Of a DNA stretch of 17,017 bases, positions 8,501-15,480 are shown piece by piece. The stretch covers positions 1 through 17,017 of the forward strand of contig JAQVTZ010000018.1 of NCBI GenBank assembly GCA_028699795.1, read 5' to 3'. The position numbers were made by a program, and so were the translations under genes. The notes beneath the pieces are model-generated. The model did not search any database, was not told the DNA's origin, and saw only the letters and a program-made list of their open reading frames with translations. How positions within the stretch are numbered: the stretch's first letter is position 1; every line of letters starts with the position of its first letter. Origin of the DNA: Clostridia bacterium. GTDB taxonomy: Bacteria > Bacillota > Clostridia > Christensenellales > DTU072.

Positions 8501-9071
8501 GGTTGATTTCGGCTTGCTCCGGGATGCCGTGGTCTTGAAGTTCTATATAAAAATCGCCTTCGGCAAACATGCTTTTTAGCCGCAAAGCGTACGCTTTGGC
8601 GGCGGCGTAGTCGTGTGCAAGCAAATATTGGGGGATTGCGCCCGCAAGGCAAGCCGAAAGACAGATAAGGTCTTTGCTGTACTTTTCGAGAAGGGTTAAG
8701 TCGATACGGGGTTTATAATAGAATCCTTCTATAAAAGATAAGGAGCTTAGTTTGGATAAGTTTTTATAACCCTCATTGGTTTTGGCAAGCAAAACAAGGT
8801 GATAGTTTTTGTTGGTATTTTCATTGATGCGTCCTTCACGGCGGTGCATATCTTCTGTTAAATAGAATTCGCTTCCAATAATTGGCTTAATACCCGCTTT
8901 TTTGCAGGCTTCCCAAAACTGTATGGTTGCATATAAATTGCCATGGTCGGTCATTGCGACGGCAGGCGCGCCCATCGCGGCCACTTTGGGGATCAGCCTG
9001 TCGATGCGCGCTGCTCCGTCCAGCAAGCTGTACTCGGTATGAACATGCAAATGTATGAAGGGTTTCGACAT
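5532..9071 (-). CDS. dnaE: DNA polymerase III alpha subunit, DnaE type
   Basis: 1179 residues, full length. The N-terminal PHP domain keeps all nine expected metal ligands: His9, His11, Asp18, His43, Glu68, His91, Cys141, Asp209 and His211. The C-family polymerase core has GAGRGSGVGSLVAY at 358-371, the catalytic pair Asp400 and Asp402 in MPDFDIDF, and the third aspartate Asp560 in KMDFLALMTLT. Helix-hairpin-helix residues IKNVGKSA follow, then a probable clamp-binding motif QFNIF at 924-928, a strongly acidic linker at about 988-1020, an OB fold from about 1021 and a C-terminal domain. The protein extends DNA strands in the replisome; in Firmicutes DnaE usually works beside PolC. It lies 52 bases downstream of the HPr-like gene. 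AAAGGAG is the ribosome binding site, with a rather long 12-base spacing. Confidence 0.98.
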   Translation of the reverse strand: MSKPFIHLHVHTEYSLLDGAARIDRLIPKVAAMGAPAVAMTDHGNLYATIQFWEACKKAGIKPIIGSEFYLTEDMHRREGRINENTNKNYHLVLLAKTNEGYKNLSKLSSLSFIEGFYYKPRIDLTLLEKYSKDLICLSACLAGAIPQYLLAHDYAAAKAYALRLKSMFAEGDFYIELQDHGIPEQAEINPLLVKLAREIGVKCVATNDVHYIEQDDSKMHDVMLCIQTNAYIDEPNRMRFSADEFYLKSYDEMAERLGWCPEALDMPYEIIEKCDVSFVFNQYQLPAFPCPDNLAPPEYLRKLTYEGLLKRYGQITDEIRERAESELEVIIGMGFSEYYLIVWDFIAYAKAHDIPVGAGRGSGVGSLVAYAIEITNVDPLKYHLIFERFLNVNRTSMPDFDIDFCFNRRGEVIQYVKEKYGEHRISQIITFGKLKRKSAIKDVARVFRLPFSDVSKITKNMVDYGENDKKVHIKDLINPESPYAVKELIELYNNFPTYKDVIDIAMQLEGMPRNSGMHAAGVVIYKNPAADTIPLAKNGDEVTTQFTMTEVERLGLLKMDFLALMTLTDVKMAHDYVLERTGNDIDFDKIGYEEKGTYELLASGNTDAVFQLEGGGMKKFMARLKPEKMEDIIAGISMYRPGPMANIDTYLENRKDPSKIKYKHPLLESILKVTYGIIVYQEQAMMITRVLAGYDMTRADKFRGIISKKKVDLIPKERQVFIYGLEENGVVKIPGCVRNGIPAEIAESIFAEMQSFAQYAFNKSHAAAYAYLSYETAYYKRYYPTEFLAAVINNRINNPKDTEKYMQVLKELNIALLPPDINKSEPLFSPEENSIRYGLACIKNVGKSATERIKEERQKNGDFKDLYDFIERMNGTLNKRMLESLIKGGAFDCFKMTRATLIANYEEILTDVEHKRKLADSNQFNIFEMLGTEEVPYKYIPVKEYNGREKLLMEKEMLGMYVTGHPLAGYEEDFKAFNFNTSMLPKYKDEDDDSDDENETETLLTEDNGIVEDNMEVNTGGILADYTFKRTKDNKEMAVGILEDIYDRIEIVIYARTLDKCKKFLVKDSLIRIRGKLSFRDSDAKITVNDLHPWDLATRENIQDALPADNRALYLRISANDNEKFERINSILLAHPGRNLVKIQVGKKMFCHNITVGNLDALQKELLGLVGSENIKVF

Positions 9072-9123
9072 GAAAAATCGTTGCTCCTTTGAATGAATTG
9101 AAATAAGAAAAAATGTTTATAGA

Positions 9124-9366
9124 CTACAGTAAAGCATAGACGGTTTTGAAAGCGCTTTGTTCATCTTCGCCTTGTACGGCCAAATAGATATACTCGTCTT
9201 TTTGGATGTTGAGACTGATAAGCCCCATGATGCTTTTGGCATTAACCGTATGGTTTTGTTTGATGATTTGTACACTGCTTTTGAATTTGCCTGCGGCTTG
9301 CGCGATGACCGCGCAATCTTCGGCTTTCAGTCCGTTGGGTCTTGTGATTCTTTTACCCTTAATCAT
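9124..9366 (-). CDS. HPr-family protein without the phosphorylatable histidine (Crh-like)
   Basis: 80 residues, the usual HPr size. The regulatory-serine region is well kept: NAKSIMGLISL with Ser45 at the position of HPr Ser46, followed by GEDEQSAF near the end. The active-site loop that reads GLHARPA in HPr reads GLKAEDC here, so the PEP-dependent phosphorylation histidine is Lys14 and the RP pair is gone. Bacillus Crh likewise lacks the histidine (Gln instead), is phosphorylated on the serine by HPr kinase, and is encoded directly after whiA, as here. The likely role is signalling in carbon catabolite control or metabolism, not sugar transport. The start overlaps the whiA end by 8 bases, and its ribosome binding site GGGAGG lies in the last whiA codons. 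It is not a PTS carrier. Confidence 0.88.
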   Translation of the reverse strand: MIKGKRITRPNGLKAEDCAVIAQAAGKFKSSVQIIKQNHTVNAKSIMGLISLNIQKDEYIYLAVQGEDEQSAFKTVYALL

Positions 9367-10321
9367 GGTTTCCTCCCAGTTCGTTTGCTATTTGTATCAG
9401 TTTGCGCAATCTGTGGTTAAGTCCGCTTTTGGAAGTAGGATAGCGCAAGAGTTTGGTCAGTTCGTTTAGCGTTGCTTCGGGATGCGCCCGACGCGCCTTG
9501 GCGGTGTCGCGCAAAGCGTCGTCTAAGTAATTCAGTCCCGCCTTTTTTTCGATGAAAGCGATGGCTTCTATATGCTTTGCGGAAGCGGACAGGGTTTTGT
9601 CTATATTTGCCACTTCGCAGTTCGTACGACGGTTGGCGTCGTTTCGTAAAGAGCGGGATGCGACAATATTATTGAGTTTGAATAAAGCGGAGTTGGCTCC
9701 TATTGTAATACAAAAATCGCCTATTTTTTCGCTGTCTTTAAGATAGACCGAATAATTGTTCTTCTTAGCGCGTAACCCGGGCGCGATGCCCAGTGAATTC
9801 ATCAGTTCGGCCGTAAAATGCGCGCTTTTTTGTGAGCAAAGCACGATATCGAGATTGTAGCCTTTGGTATTGGTTGTTTCGCAATCGTTTGAAATCGTTA
9901 GCGAACCTGCCGCGCAGAAAACACCTTGCAAAAAACTTTTTTTGCAACAAGACGCCGCTACAATGTCTTGGCTCGCGGTTTCGTGAATACCGTAAGGGGG
10001 GTCGAGGATTCCCAATTCTGCTAGAAGAGGGGATGCGGTTTCGGGCGGGAGATGGATTTCGTAAACGGTGCGTTGTCCGAGAGACATCTCTTTCTCTTTT
10101 TTAATAATTTCGGGCTCGGTATCCGTAAGTTGCAATAAGATAGCGGCGCATTTTTGGATAAGCTCTTTGCTGGTATGCTGTATCATAAGTCCCAATCCGC
10201 CGTGTTCTATCGGCAGACTGCCCGCGCCTAAGATGACACCTGCTAGAAATGCTTTTTTGCAACAAACCGATGTAATTTTTGACTCGAAGATTTCTTCTTT
10301 TATCGTGTTGTTTATGCTCAA
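9359..10321 (-). CDS. whiA: WhiA-family DNA-binding regulator
   Basis: 320 residues. The N-terminal half is a degenerate LAGLIDADG homing-endonuclease fold with two related halves: CCKKAFLAGVILGAGSL near residue 20 and CCKKSFLQGVFCAAGSL near 130. The C-terminal half is the WhiA helix-turn-helix, ending SKSGLNHRLRKLIQIANEL. WhiA controls sporulation in actinomycetes; in Bacillus it is linked to cell division and chromosome segregation. The start is TTG at 10321, supported by AGGAG five bases upstream; that site overlaps the murB stop. The gene lies between murB and a Crh-like gene. In many Firmicutes rapZ and yvcK precede whiA, and neither is present here. Confidence 0.95.
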   Translation of the reverse strand: MSINNTIKEEIFESKITSVCCKKAFLAGVILGAGSLPIEHGGLGLMIQHTSKELIQKCAAILLQLTDTEPEIIKKEKEMSLGQRTVYEIHLPPETASPLLAELGILDPPYGIHETASQDIVAASCCKKSFLQGVFCAAGSLTISNDCETTNTKGYNLDIVLCSQKSAHFTAELMNSLGIAPGLRAKKNNYSVYLKDSEKIGDFCITIGANSALFKLNNIVASRSLRNDANRRTNCEVANIDKTLSASAKHIEAIAFIEKKAGLNYLDDALRDTAKARRAHPEATLNELTKLLRYPTSKSGLNHRLRKLIQIANELGGNHD

Positions 10322-10329
10322 GATTGCTC

Positions 10330-11217
10330 CTAACCCAAAATTTTTATTTCGGGTATCAATTCTATTTTAAATTGATTATACACCATTGCTCTTGCCAATT
10401 CCATTAACGCTATGTAATCTGCCGCGGTTCCGCCGCCTTTGTTTACAATAAAGTTGGCGTGTTTTTCGCTAATTGCCGCGCCGCCGATAAGGCGACCTTT
10501 TAGCCCCACCGATTCTATCATATAGCCTGCCGAAAGCGGTATTGGGTTTTGGAATACGCATCCTAAGGACGGCTCGTTGGGTTGTTTTTGCCGTCGTTCT
10601 TTTGCAAACAGTACGGTTTTTTGCTTGACTTCGGTGTTTGGTGTTAAACGGAATGTTGCCGAACAAATCACCGAATTTTGAAAGATGTCGCCGCTGCTAC
10701 GATAAGCAAAAGGTATGTTTTTTGCTGTGATATGGCGTAGGGTTTTGGCGGCGATGTCATAACAATCTATGCTCTCTAGCAGGTCTTTGATTTCTGTTCC
10801 GTATGCTCCGGCGTTCATGAATATCGCGCCGCCTACCGAAGAAGGGATGCCCGTCAATGGTTCTAACCCGCCAAGGTTTCTTTTTGCCGCGTACAAAGCA
10901 AGTTTCGGCAGGGTTTCGCCGCTTCCACAAGTAATACAATCGCCGTTTGTGGTTATGCCCTTAAGATTTGCAGTACAGATAACGAGCCCTTCGTAGCCAC
11001 TGTCTTTAATAAGACAATTGGTGCCCGTGCCCAAAACAGCGTAGGGCGTGCCTGTGCAATGGATAATGTCCGCAATTTTTTCTAACTCGCCTGCGGAAAC
11101 GGGAGTTACGATGTGGCGCAAGTTGCCGCCGCCACGGTAAGACGAAAAGTGCTCGGCTTTGCCGTTTGTGGCATATGACAGCTTGCTTTCTGTAATAAGC
11201 AAGCGGAGGTCTTTCAT
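10330..11217 (-). CDS. murB: UDP-N-acetylenolpyruvoylglucosamine reductase MurB
   Basis: 295 residues, the normal length for the short (type II-like) MurB. It reduces UDP-GlcNAc-enolpyruvate to UDP-MurNAc with NADPH and FAD during peptidoglycan precursor synthesis in the cytoplasm. FAD-site motifs are YAVLGTGTNCLIKDSG (59-74) and GLEPLTGIPSSVGGAIFMNAGAYG (117-140, start and end residues conserved). Arg173 in AYRSS and Glu290 near the C-terminus match conserved active-site residues. The proton-donor serine, normally in PSxGSxFxxP, is replaced by Cys220 in PSLGCVFQNP. The ATG overlaps the stop of the upstream membrane-protein gene by 4 bases, and GGAG lies 10 bases upstream, so translation is probably coupled. 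Confidence 0.96.
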   Translation of the reverse strand: MKDLRLLITESKLSYATNGKAEHFSSYRGGGNLRHIVTPVSAGELEKIADIIHCTGTPYAVLGTGTNCLIKDSGYEGLVICTANLKGITTNGDCITCGSGETLPKLALYAAKRNLGGLEPLTGIPSSVGGAIFMNAGAYGTEIKDLLESIDCYDIAAKTLRHITAKNIPFAYRSSGDIFQNSVICSATFRLTPNTEVKQKTVLFAKERRQKQPNEPSLGCVFQNPIPLSAGYMIESVGLKGRLIGGAAISEKHANFIVNKGGGTAADYIALMELARAMVYNQFKIELIPEIKILG

Positions 11218-12191
11218 ATTATATCATCTCCCGCATTCAATTTCAATATTTTATGCTTCCGTTTTGTGTCGTATAAAGCAAGCTTGAATATTGCGGCAAT
11301 ACTTAGTACGACTCCCAATACGCCAATTGCGGGATAAGCGGTATTGACGATTGTTTCAAAGCCAAAAATGGACAAAAGATATCCTGCGGCAAGCAAGATA
11401 ACGGTAAACGCGGGTTTGTTTGCAGATGCCAAAGAAAGGGAGCCTATCATGGTCGTGATAATTGCAAGATAAATCAGCATACTGCCGACCAAACCAAGAT
11501 GTAAAGATTTTGCGACACCGAGCAAAGGCATAGGCTCGTTTTCCCTACCGTTAATTTGAAGATATACCAGCAAAACCAGCGCTGTGAGTATAATTGCAAT
11601 CAGAAAAGCACAATGCAATGATTGTTTTTTAGTATGGTGAGAAGATAATTTGGATGCAAGAAGTCCACAAGAGAGAATATTCATTGTAGCGTACAGAATA
11701 GGGGAAGAAATACTTGAAGTTCCTTTTGTTTGGAAATGGGGATTTAAGATAAACATAACGGCGCACAACAATATAATGAAAGGGACGGCAAGCAGATTGG
11801 CGGTTTTGATTTTTTCGATGCCTTGCGTGACAACGGTGGCGGCAAGCAATCCGCTGAGGATGCCGCCTCCCACATAGCCTGTCGCATCCCTTATCGCGTA
11901 TTCCGAACCTGCAAGCATCGCCGTGAATATAATAAAATTAGACACACAAAGCAACAAATCCCATGCTTTGTAGGTTTTTGGGAACAAGTATTTGGTAACT
12001 TCGCCTTGTGTTAAACGGCCGAGTTCCATAAAAATATACGCCAGCCCGCCGCAAATAAAACAAGATAGAATAGGGATGAAGATATTACATTTGCCGAAAA
12101 AAAGCGCGATTTCTCTGCCAGAAGCAAATCCTGCGCCAATAAAGGTACCGATAAAAGTAAAAACCGTTTTCAGGCTGTTTTTATGAGACAT
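11214..12191 (-). CDS. YkvI-like polytopic membrane protein
   Basis: 325 residues, almost wholly hydrophobic, with about ten predicted membrane segments. The N-terminal phrase GTFIGAGFASGREIALFF matches the signature of the YkvI family (GAGFASGQE), distant relatives of amino-acid/cation symporters with no settled substrate. Later phrases such as TTMIGSLSLASANKPAF also fit a transporter fold. The C-terminus is short, basic and then acidic. It appears to be the first gene of the murB-whiA-HPr unit, overlapping murB by 4 bases. An in-frame stop just upstream fixes the ATG as the earliest start. The nearest good Shine-Dalgarno sequence (AGGAGG) is 20 bases away, with a small hairpin between. The family assignment is fairly sure, the function is not. 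Confidence 0.85.
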   Translation of the reverse strand: MSHKNSLKTVFTFIGTFIGAGFASGREIALFFGKCNIFIPILSCFICGGLAYIFMELGRLTQGEVTKYLFPKTYKAWDLLLCVSNFIIFTAMLAGSEYAIRDATGYVGGGILSGLLAATVVTQGIEKIKTANLLAVPFIILLCAVMFILNPHFQTKGTSSISSPILYATMNILSCGLLASKLSSHHTKKQSLHCAFLIAIILTALVLLVYLQINGRENEPMPLLGVAKSLHLGLVGSMLIYLAIITTMIGSLSLASANKPAFTVILLAAGYLLSIFGFETIVNTAYPAIGVLGVVLSIAAIFKLALYDTKRKHKILKLNAGDDII

Positions 12192-12208
12192 ATTAAATTA
12201 TATTTAAT
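12192..12208 (-). promoter_or_regulatory. Hairpin between ribosome binding site and start codon of the YkvI-like gene
   Basis: ATTAAAT and ATTTAAT are perfect 7-base inverted copies around a TAT loop. The element fills the space between the Shine-Dalgarno AGGAGG (complement of 12212-12217) and the ATG at 12191. If folded, it would shorten the effective spacing from 20 bases to about 3, plus the stem base. Confidence 0.45.
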
Positions 12209-12271
12209 GAGCCTCCTGTTCATTCTCAGAAGAAGTGGAATTAAATAGAGGTTCCCAAATTAAAATTTTTT

Positions 12272-12300
12272 AATATATGCGTATTGACAACCTATGCGAA
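12272..12300 (-). promoter_or_regulatory. Possible promoter for the YkvI-murB-whiA-HPr unit
   Basis: On the minus strand TTCGCA (12295-12300, 4 of 6) and TATATT (12272-12277, 5 of 6) are 17 bases apart. It would start RNA near 12265, about 74 bases before the YkvI-like ATG. It overlaps the opposite-strand promoter at 12284-12312. This is a moderate consensus match in AT-rich DNA. Confidence 0.35.
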
Positions 12301-12312
12301 ATAGGCTAAAAT
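12284..12312 (+). promoter_or_regulatory. Promoter of the GGDEF-EAL gene
   Basis: A perfect -35 TTGACA (12284-12289), a 17-base spacer and a -10 TAAAAT (12307-12312, 5 of 6) place +1 near 12319, about 22 bases before the ATG. The spacer contains a perfect 5-base inverted repeat, CCTAT and ATAGG around GCGAA (12291-12305), which might be a regulator site. The ribosome binding site GGGGGAG (12329-12335) lies 5 bases before the ATG. Confidence 0.75.
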
Positions 12313-12340
12313 AAATACCTGTAAAAACGGGGGAGAACTC

Positions 12341-14698
12341 ATGAAGTACACCAAAGAAGAGACAGCATTGACAATTCGATCTACCATTTTGGCACTTTTC
12401 AGTATATGGGCTTTACGGGTCTTGCCGATACTCCCCACTTCACTACAAACATCCGTTGCAGGCGGCATGATGTCTTGCAACGGTATTTTTTTTACAGGAG
12501 CGCATTTTTTTAATGATCTCGTTACCAACTTAATTATGCTTAGCATAGCCTTGTTGGGGTTTGGAATGCTTGCCGCATATGCCATTATGAACGCCAGAGC
12601 GAAAAAGAAGTCCGAACACTTGTTAAAGTTTGATGATTTAACCGGTATCTATAATAAAAACGGATTTTATAAATGCGCGCAAAGTCTCTTGCAATCAAAT
12701 AAAGACACCAAGTATTGCGTAGCGGCACTCGATATTTATCGTTTTAAGATTATCAACGAAATTTTTGGTAGGAAGTTTGGCGATGAAATCTTAAAAGAAA
12801 TTGCCCAGAGCATTAAAGAGGAATTCGAAGGCGAGGGCGTTTTTTGCCGTTTTGGTAGCGATATTTTTATGTTGTGCATCCCTTTCGAATTTCATTATAT
12901 CGAAAAATTGCAACGCATTAACGATAAAGTGGAAAATAAACTTAAAACAGCCGGAGATATCGTGCTTTCTATTGGTGTTTATGTCATAGAAAACCTCGAT
13001 ATGCCGGTTGCCACTATGTGCGATAGGGCATATATGGCATCCAAAAACATCAAAGGAAGCTATACCACCCGTTTCGCAATGTACGATGATAACCTGCGCG
13101 CAACGCTTTTGGAAGAGCGGGAGCTTACCGCTCATATGAAAGAAGGGTTGGAAAACGGCGAGTTTCAAGTATATCTTCAGCCCAAATACAGTCTCGATAC
13201 CGAGCGTATTATGGGTTCCGAAGCACTAATCAGGTGGTTTCATCCCAAAAAAGGGTTGATAACCCCAGGGAAATTTATTCCTATATTTGAGCGCAACGGA
13301 CTCATTTTCAATTTGGATATTTTTGTATTGGAAACCGTATGCAAAATATTAAGGAATTGGAAAGAACAGGGGAAAACGCTGAGTCCGATAGCTATCAATA
13401 TTTCCAGACGCAACATTTTACAAAACCACATTGCCGAAACCATCAAAGATGTTGTGGACGCTTACGGGCTGGATACTTCTTTAGTAAATCTCGAAATCAC
13501 CGAAACGGCCTATATCGACAACCCGGACCTGCTTAACAAAGTCATCGAAAAGCTAAGAACATATGGTTTTGTGATATCGATAGACGACTTTGGGAGTGGC
13601 TATTCGTCGCTGAACACACTAAAAGATGTGCCGGTAGACATTTTAAAAATCGACCTGAAGTTCTTGTTGAATTTCGACAAAGAGAGTAAGGGCGCAAGTA
13701 TCTTGTCTTCCGTTGTGCGGATGGCAAAATCACTTAACATGGTAATTGTCGCAGAAGGTGTCGAGACCAAAGAGCAAGCGAGTTTTTTAAGAAGTTTGGG
13801 GTGCGGCTTTGCGCAGGGGTATTATTACAGCAAACCTATCACCGTAAAGCAATTCGAGGAGTTGGTCGAACGGCAAGAAAACGAGGATATTATTAACGAA
13901 GAAAGAGATTTTATTACCGAACTCGATATCGAAAATTTTTGGGAAAACAATGCCGATGTCAATATCTTTTTGCGCAATGTTTTGGGCGGATTCGGTATTT
14001 ACGAAATTAAAGACGGTACGATTAACGCTTCGCGTGTCAATGACGCATATTTCGAATTGCTCGGATGTTCGCGCGATACTTACTACAAATGTAACAAAAA
14101 TGTGATAGATTGGGTATATCCTTCCGACAGAGGAATGATGACGAGCGCGTTTTTAAAGACACTAGAAACACGCAAGCCCGAGGATGTTATCTATCGCCGC
14201 CTGACTCCCGACGGCAAAATCATATGGCTAAAAAGCAAGTTTTGTTTTATTGCGGGCAATTCTGTCCACAGCCTTTATTATGCGTATTTTACGGATATCA
14301 CCAATCAAATCAAAACAGAGAAGAGCTTGCGCGCCAACGAAAAAAAATACGCTATGATTATGGACCACATTAACGATATGGTTTTCGAATGGCACAAAAA
14401 GACAGATGAAGTTTTCGTAAGCGAACAGTTTAAGCACCTTTTTGGTTACAGCAAAAGCGTCTATTTGCAGTTTACCAAAAACTTTTTCAAAACTTCGTTT
14501 TTCCATGAAGAAGACAAAGAAAAACTGCATTCCGCCTTTCTTAGCGTGTATTACGGCGAGCAGAAAGCGGAAGTATCCTGCCGCATCAAGTATGCAAATA
14601 AAGACGCTTATCGCAAATGCGAGGTGACACTGATAAGAGTCGAAAACGAATTCTCGGACGATTTAATTATTATCGGTATCGCAACGCTCAATCAATAA
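12341..14698 (+). CDS. Membrane GGDEF-EAL protein with two C-terminal PAS domains, probable c-di-GMP phosphodiesterase
   Basis: 785 residues. Two membrane helices (about 10-32 and 60-84) enclose a short outside loop. A GGDEF domain (about 95-250) has FGSDIF at 171-176 where RxGGDEF is expected, and no RxxD inhibitory site before it, so cyclase activity is doubtful. The EAL domain (about 262-505) keeps the residues needed for catalysis: Glu294 in SEALIRW, Asn353, Glu385 in LEITETA, Asp415 and Asp416 in DDFGSG, Lys436, Glu472 in VAEGVET and Gln492. Two PAS-like domains follow (about 545-655 and 665-785); the DITNQIKTEKSLRANEKKY stretch joins them. PAS domains usually come before the enzymatic domains. 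The protein probably lowers c-di-GMP in response to a PAS signal, affecting motility or surface growth. It is the only plus-strand gene and seems monocistronic. Confidence 0.92.
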   Translation: MKYTKEETALTIRSTILALFSIWALRVLPILPTSLQTSVAGGMMSCNGIFFTGAHFFNDLVTNLIMLSIALLGFGMLAAYAIMNARAKKKSEHLLKFDDLTGIYNKNGFYKCAQSLLQSNKDTKYCVAALDIYRFKIINEIFGRKFGDEILKEIAQSIKEEFEGEGVFCRFGSDIFMLCIPFEFHYIEKLQRINDKVENKLKTAGDIVLSIGVYVIENLDMPVATMCDRAYMASKNIKGSYTTRFAMYDDNLRATLLEERELTAHMKEGLENGEFQVYLQPKYSLDTERIMGSEALIRWFHPKKGLITPGKFIPIFERNGLIFNLDIFVLETVCKILRNWKEQGKTLSPIAINISRRNILQNHIAETIKDVVDAYGLDTSLVNLEITETAYIDNPDLLNKVIEKLRTYGFVISIDDFGSGYSSLNTLKDVPVDILKIDLKFLLNFDKESKGASILSSVVRMAKSLNMVIVAEGVETKEQASFLRSLGCGFAQGYYYSKPITVKQFEELVERQENEDIINEERDFITELDIENFWENNADVNIFLRNVLGGFGIYEIKDGTINASRVNDAYFELLGCSRDTYYKCNKNVIDWVYPSDRGMMTSAFLKTLETRKPEDVIYRRLTPDGKIIWLKSKFCFIAGNSVHSLYYAYFTDITNQIKTEKSLRANEKKYAMIMDHINDMVFEWHKKTDEVFVSEQFKHLFGYSKSVYLQFTKNFFKTSFFHEEDKEKLHSAFLSVYYGEQKAEVSCRIKYANKDAYRKCEVTLIRVENEFSDDLIIIGIATLNQ

Positions 14699-15480
14699 TA
14701 CTTGTGAATTAGTTTCTCAACGAGAGATACGCCCAAGTACATCGCGGTGGCAAGGATGCACAGCATGATGGTAGAGGCCATTACGAGGTCCAAACGGAAT
14801 ATTTGAGAGCCGTATACAAGCAAGTACCCTATTCCTTCGCGAGAGACCAAATATTCGCCCATTATGGTGCCTACCCAACTTAATCCCACATTGATTTTAA
14901 GCACGGAGATAAGCGTCGGAATATTTCCGGGAAGAATTAGCTTACACAGCGTTTGCAACTTTGTGGCCTTCATGGACTTCATAAGTTGCATTTTGCCTTT
15001 ATCTATCGACATAAAACCCGTTAGCATACTGATGATTGTTATAATCACGCAGATTAAAAGCGCCATGACGATAATTGCGTTTCTTCCCGCCCCAGCCCAT
15101 ATAATGATAAGCGGACCCAAAGCAATTTTGGGCAAAGCGTTAAGTACGATGATATAAGGTTCGCTAATGCGTCTGACGGTTTCGTTCCACCATAGAATAA
15201 TCGCTATCAAGGTACCTATAACGGTAGACAGCAAAAAACTGATTACCGTTTCGAGCAATGTCGCTCCCAAATGGCGGAACAACATGCCGCTTTCGTATAA
15301 GTTTGAAATAGATTGGACGACTCTGGAAGGGGAGCTGGTCAAAAACGGGTCAATGATCTTGACATGGGCAAACAACTCCCAAAGACCGAACAGCAAGATC
15401 AAAATACCTATCTGTACCAATTTGATGAGAATTCTTTTTCTTTTTAGTTTACTGAGATATCTTTTATGTTCTTCCGACAT
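14692..15480 (-). CDS. ABC transporter permease, SsuC/TauC/NrtB/ThiX class
   Basis: 262 residues with a basic N-terminus, then about six membrane helices. The typical permease (EAA-like) loop facing the ATPase is seen around MKSMKATKLQTLCKLILPGNIPTLISVLKINVGLSWVGTIMGEYL, a hallmark of the sulfonate/nitrate/thiamine-precursor permeases; NALPKIALGPLIIIWAG is the other conserved stretch. The ATG at 15480 is chosen because GAGGTGA lies 5 bases before it; an in-frame ATG at 15504 has no ribosome binding site. The chosen start overlaps the ATPase gene by 37 bases. The 3' end overlaps the convergent GGDEF-EAL gene by 7 bases. The permease forms the membrane channel for the ATPase and binding protein encoded upstream. 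Confidence 0.92.
   Translation of the reverse strand: MSEEHKRYLSKLKRKRILIKLVQIGILILLFGLWELFAHVKIIDPFLTSSPSRVVQSISNLYESGMLFRHLGATLLETVISFLLSTVIGTLIAIILWWNETVRRISEPYIIVLNALPKIALGPLIIIWAGAGRNAIIVMALLICVIITIISMLTGFMSIDKGKMQLMKSMKATKLQTLCKLILPGNIPTLISVLKINVGLSWVGTIMGEYLVSREGIGYLLVYGSQIFRLDLVMASTIMLCILATAMYLGVSLVEKLIHKYY

Noticed and set aside
12170..12223. 17-codon minus-strand leader peptide starting at 12223 that overlaps the YkvI-like start.
   Set aside because: It has no ribosome binding site of its own, and the AGGAGG inside it better serves the YkvI-like gene.
12292..12585. Minus-strand 97-codon frame opposite the start of the GGDEF-EAL gene.
   Set aside because: It is antisense to a well-supported gene and its low-complexity product matches no family I recognise.
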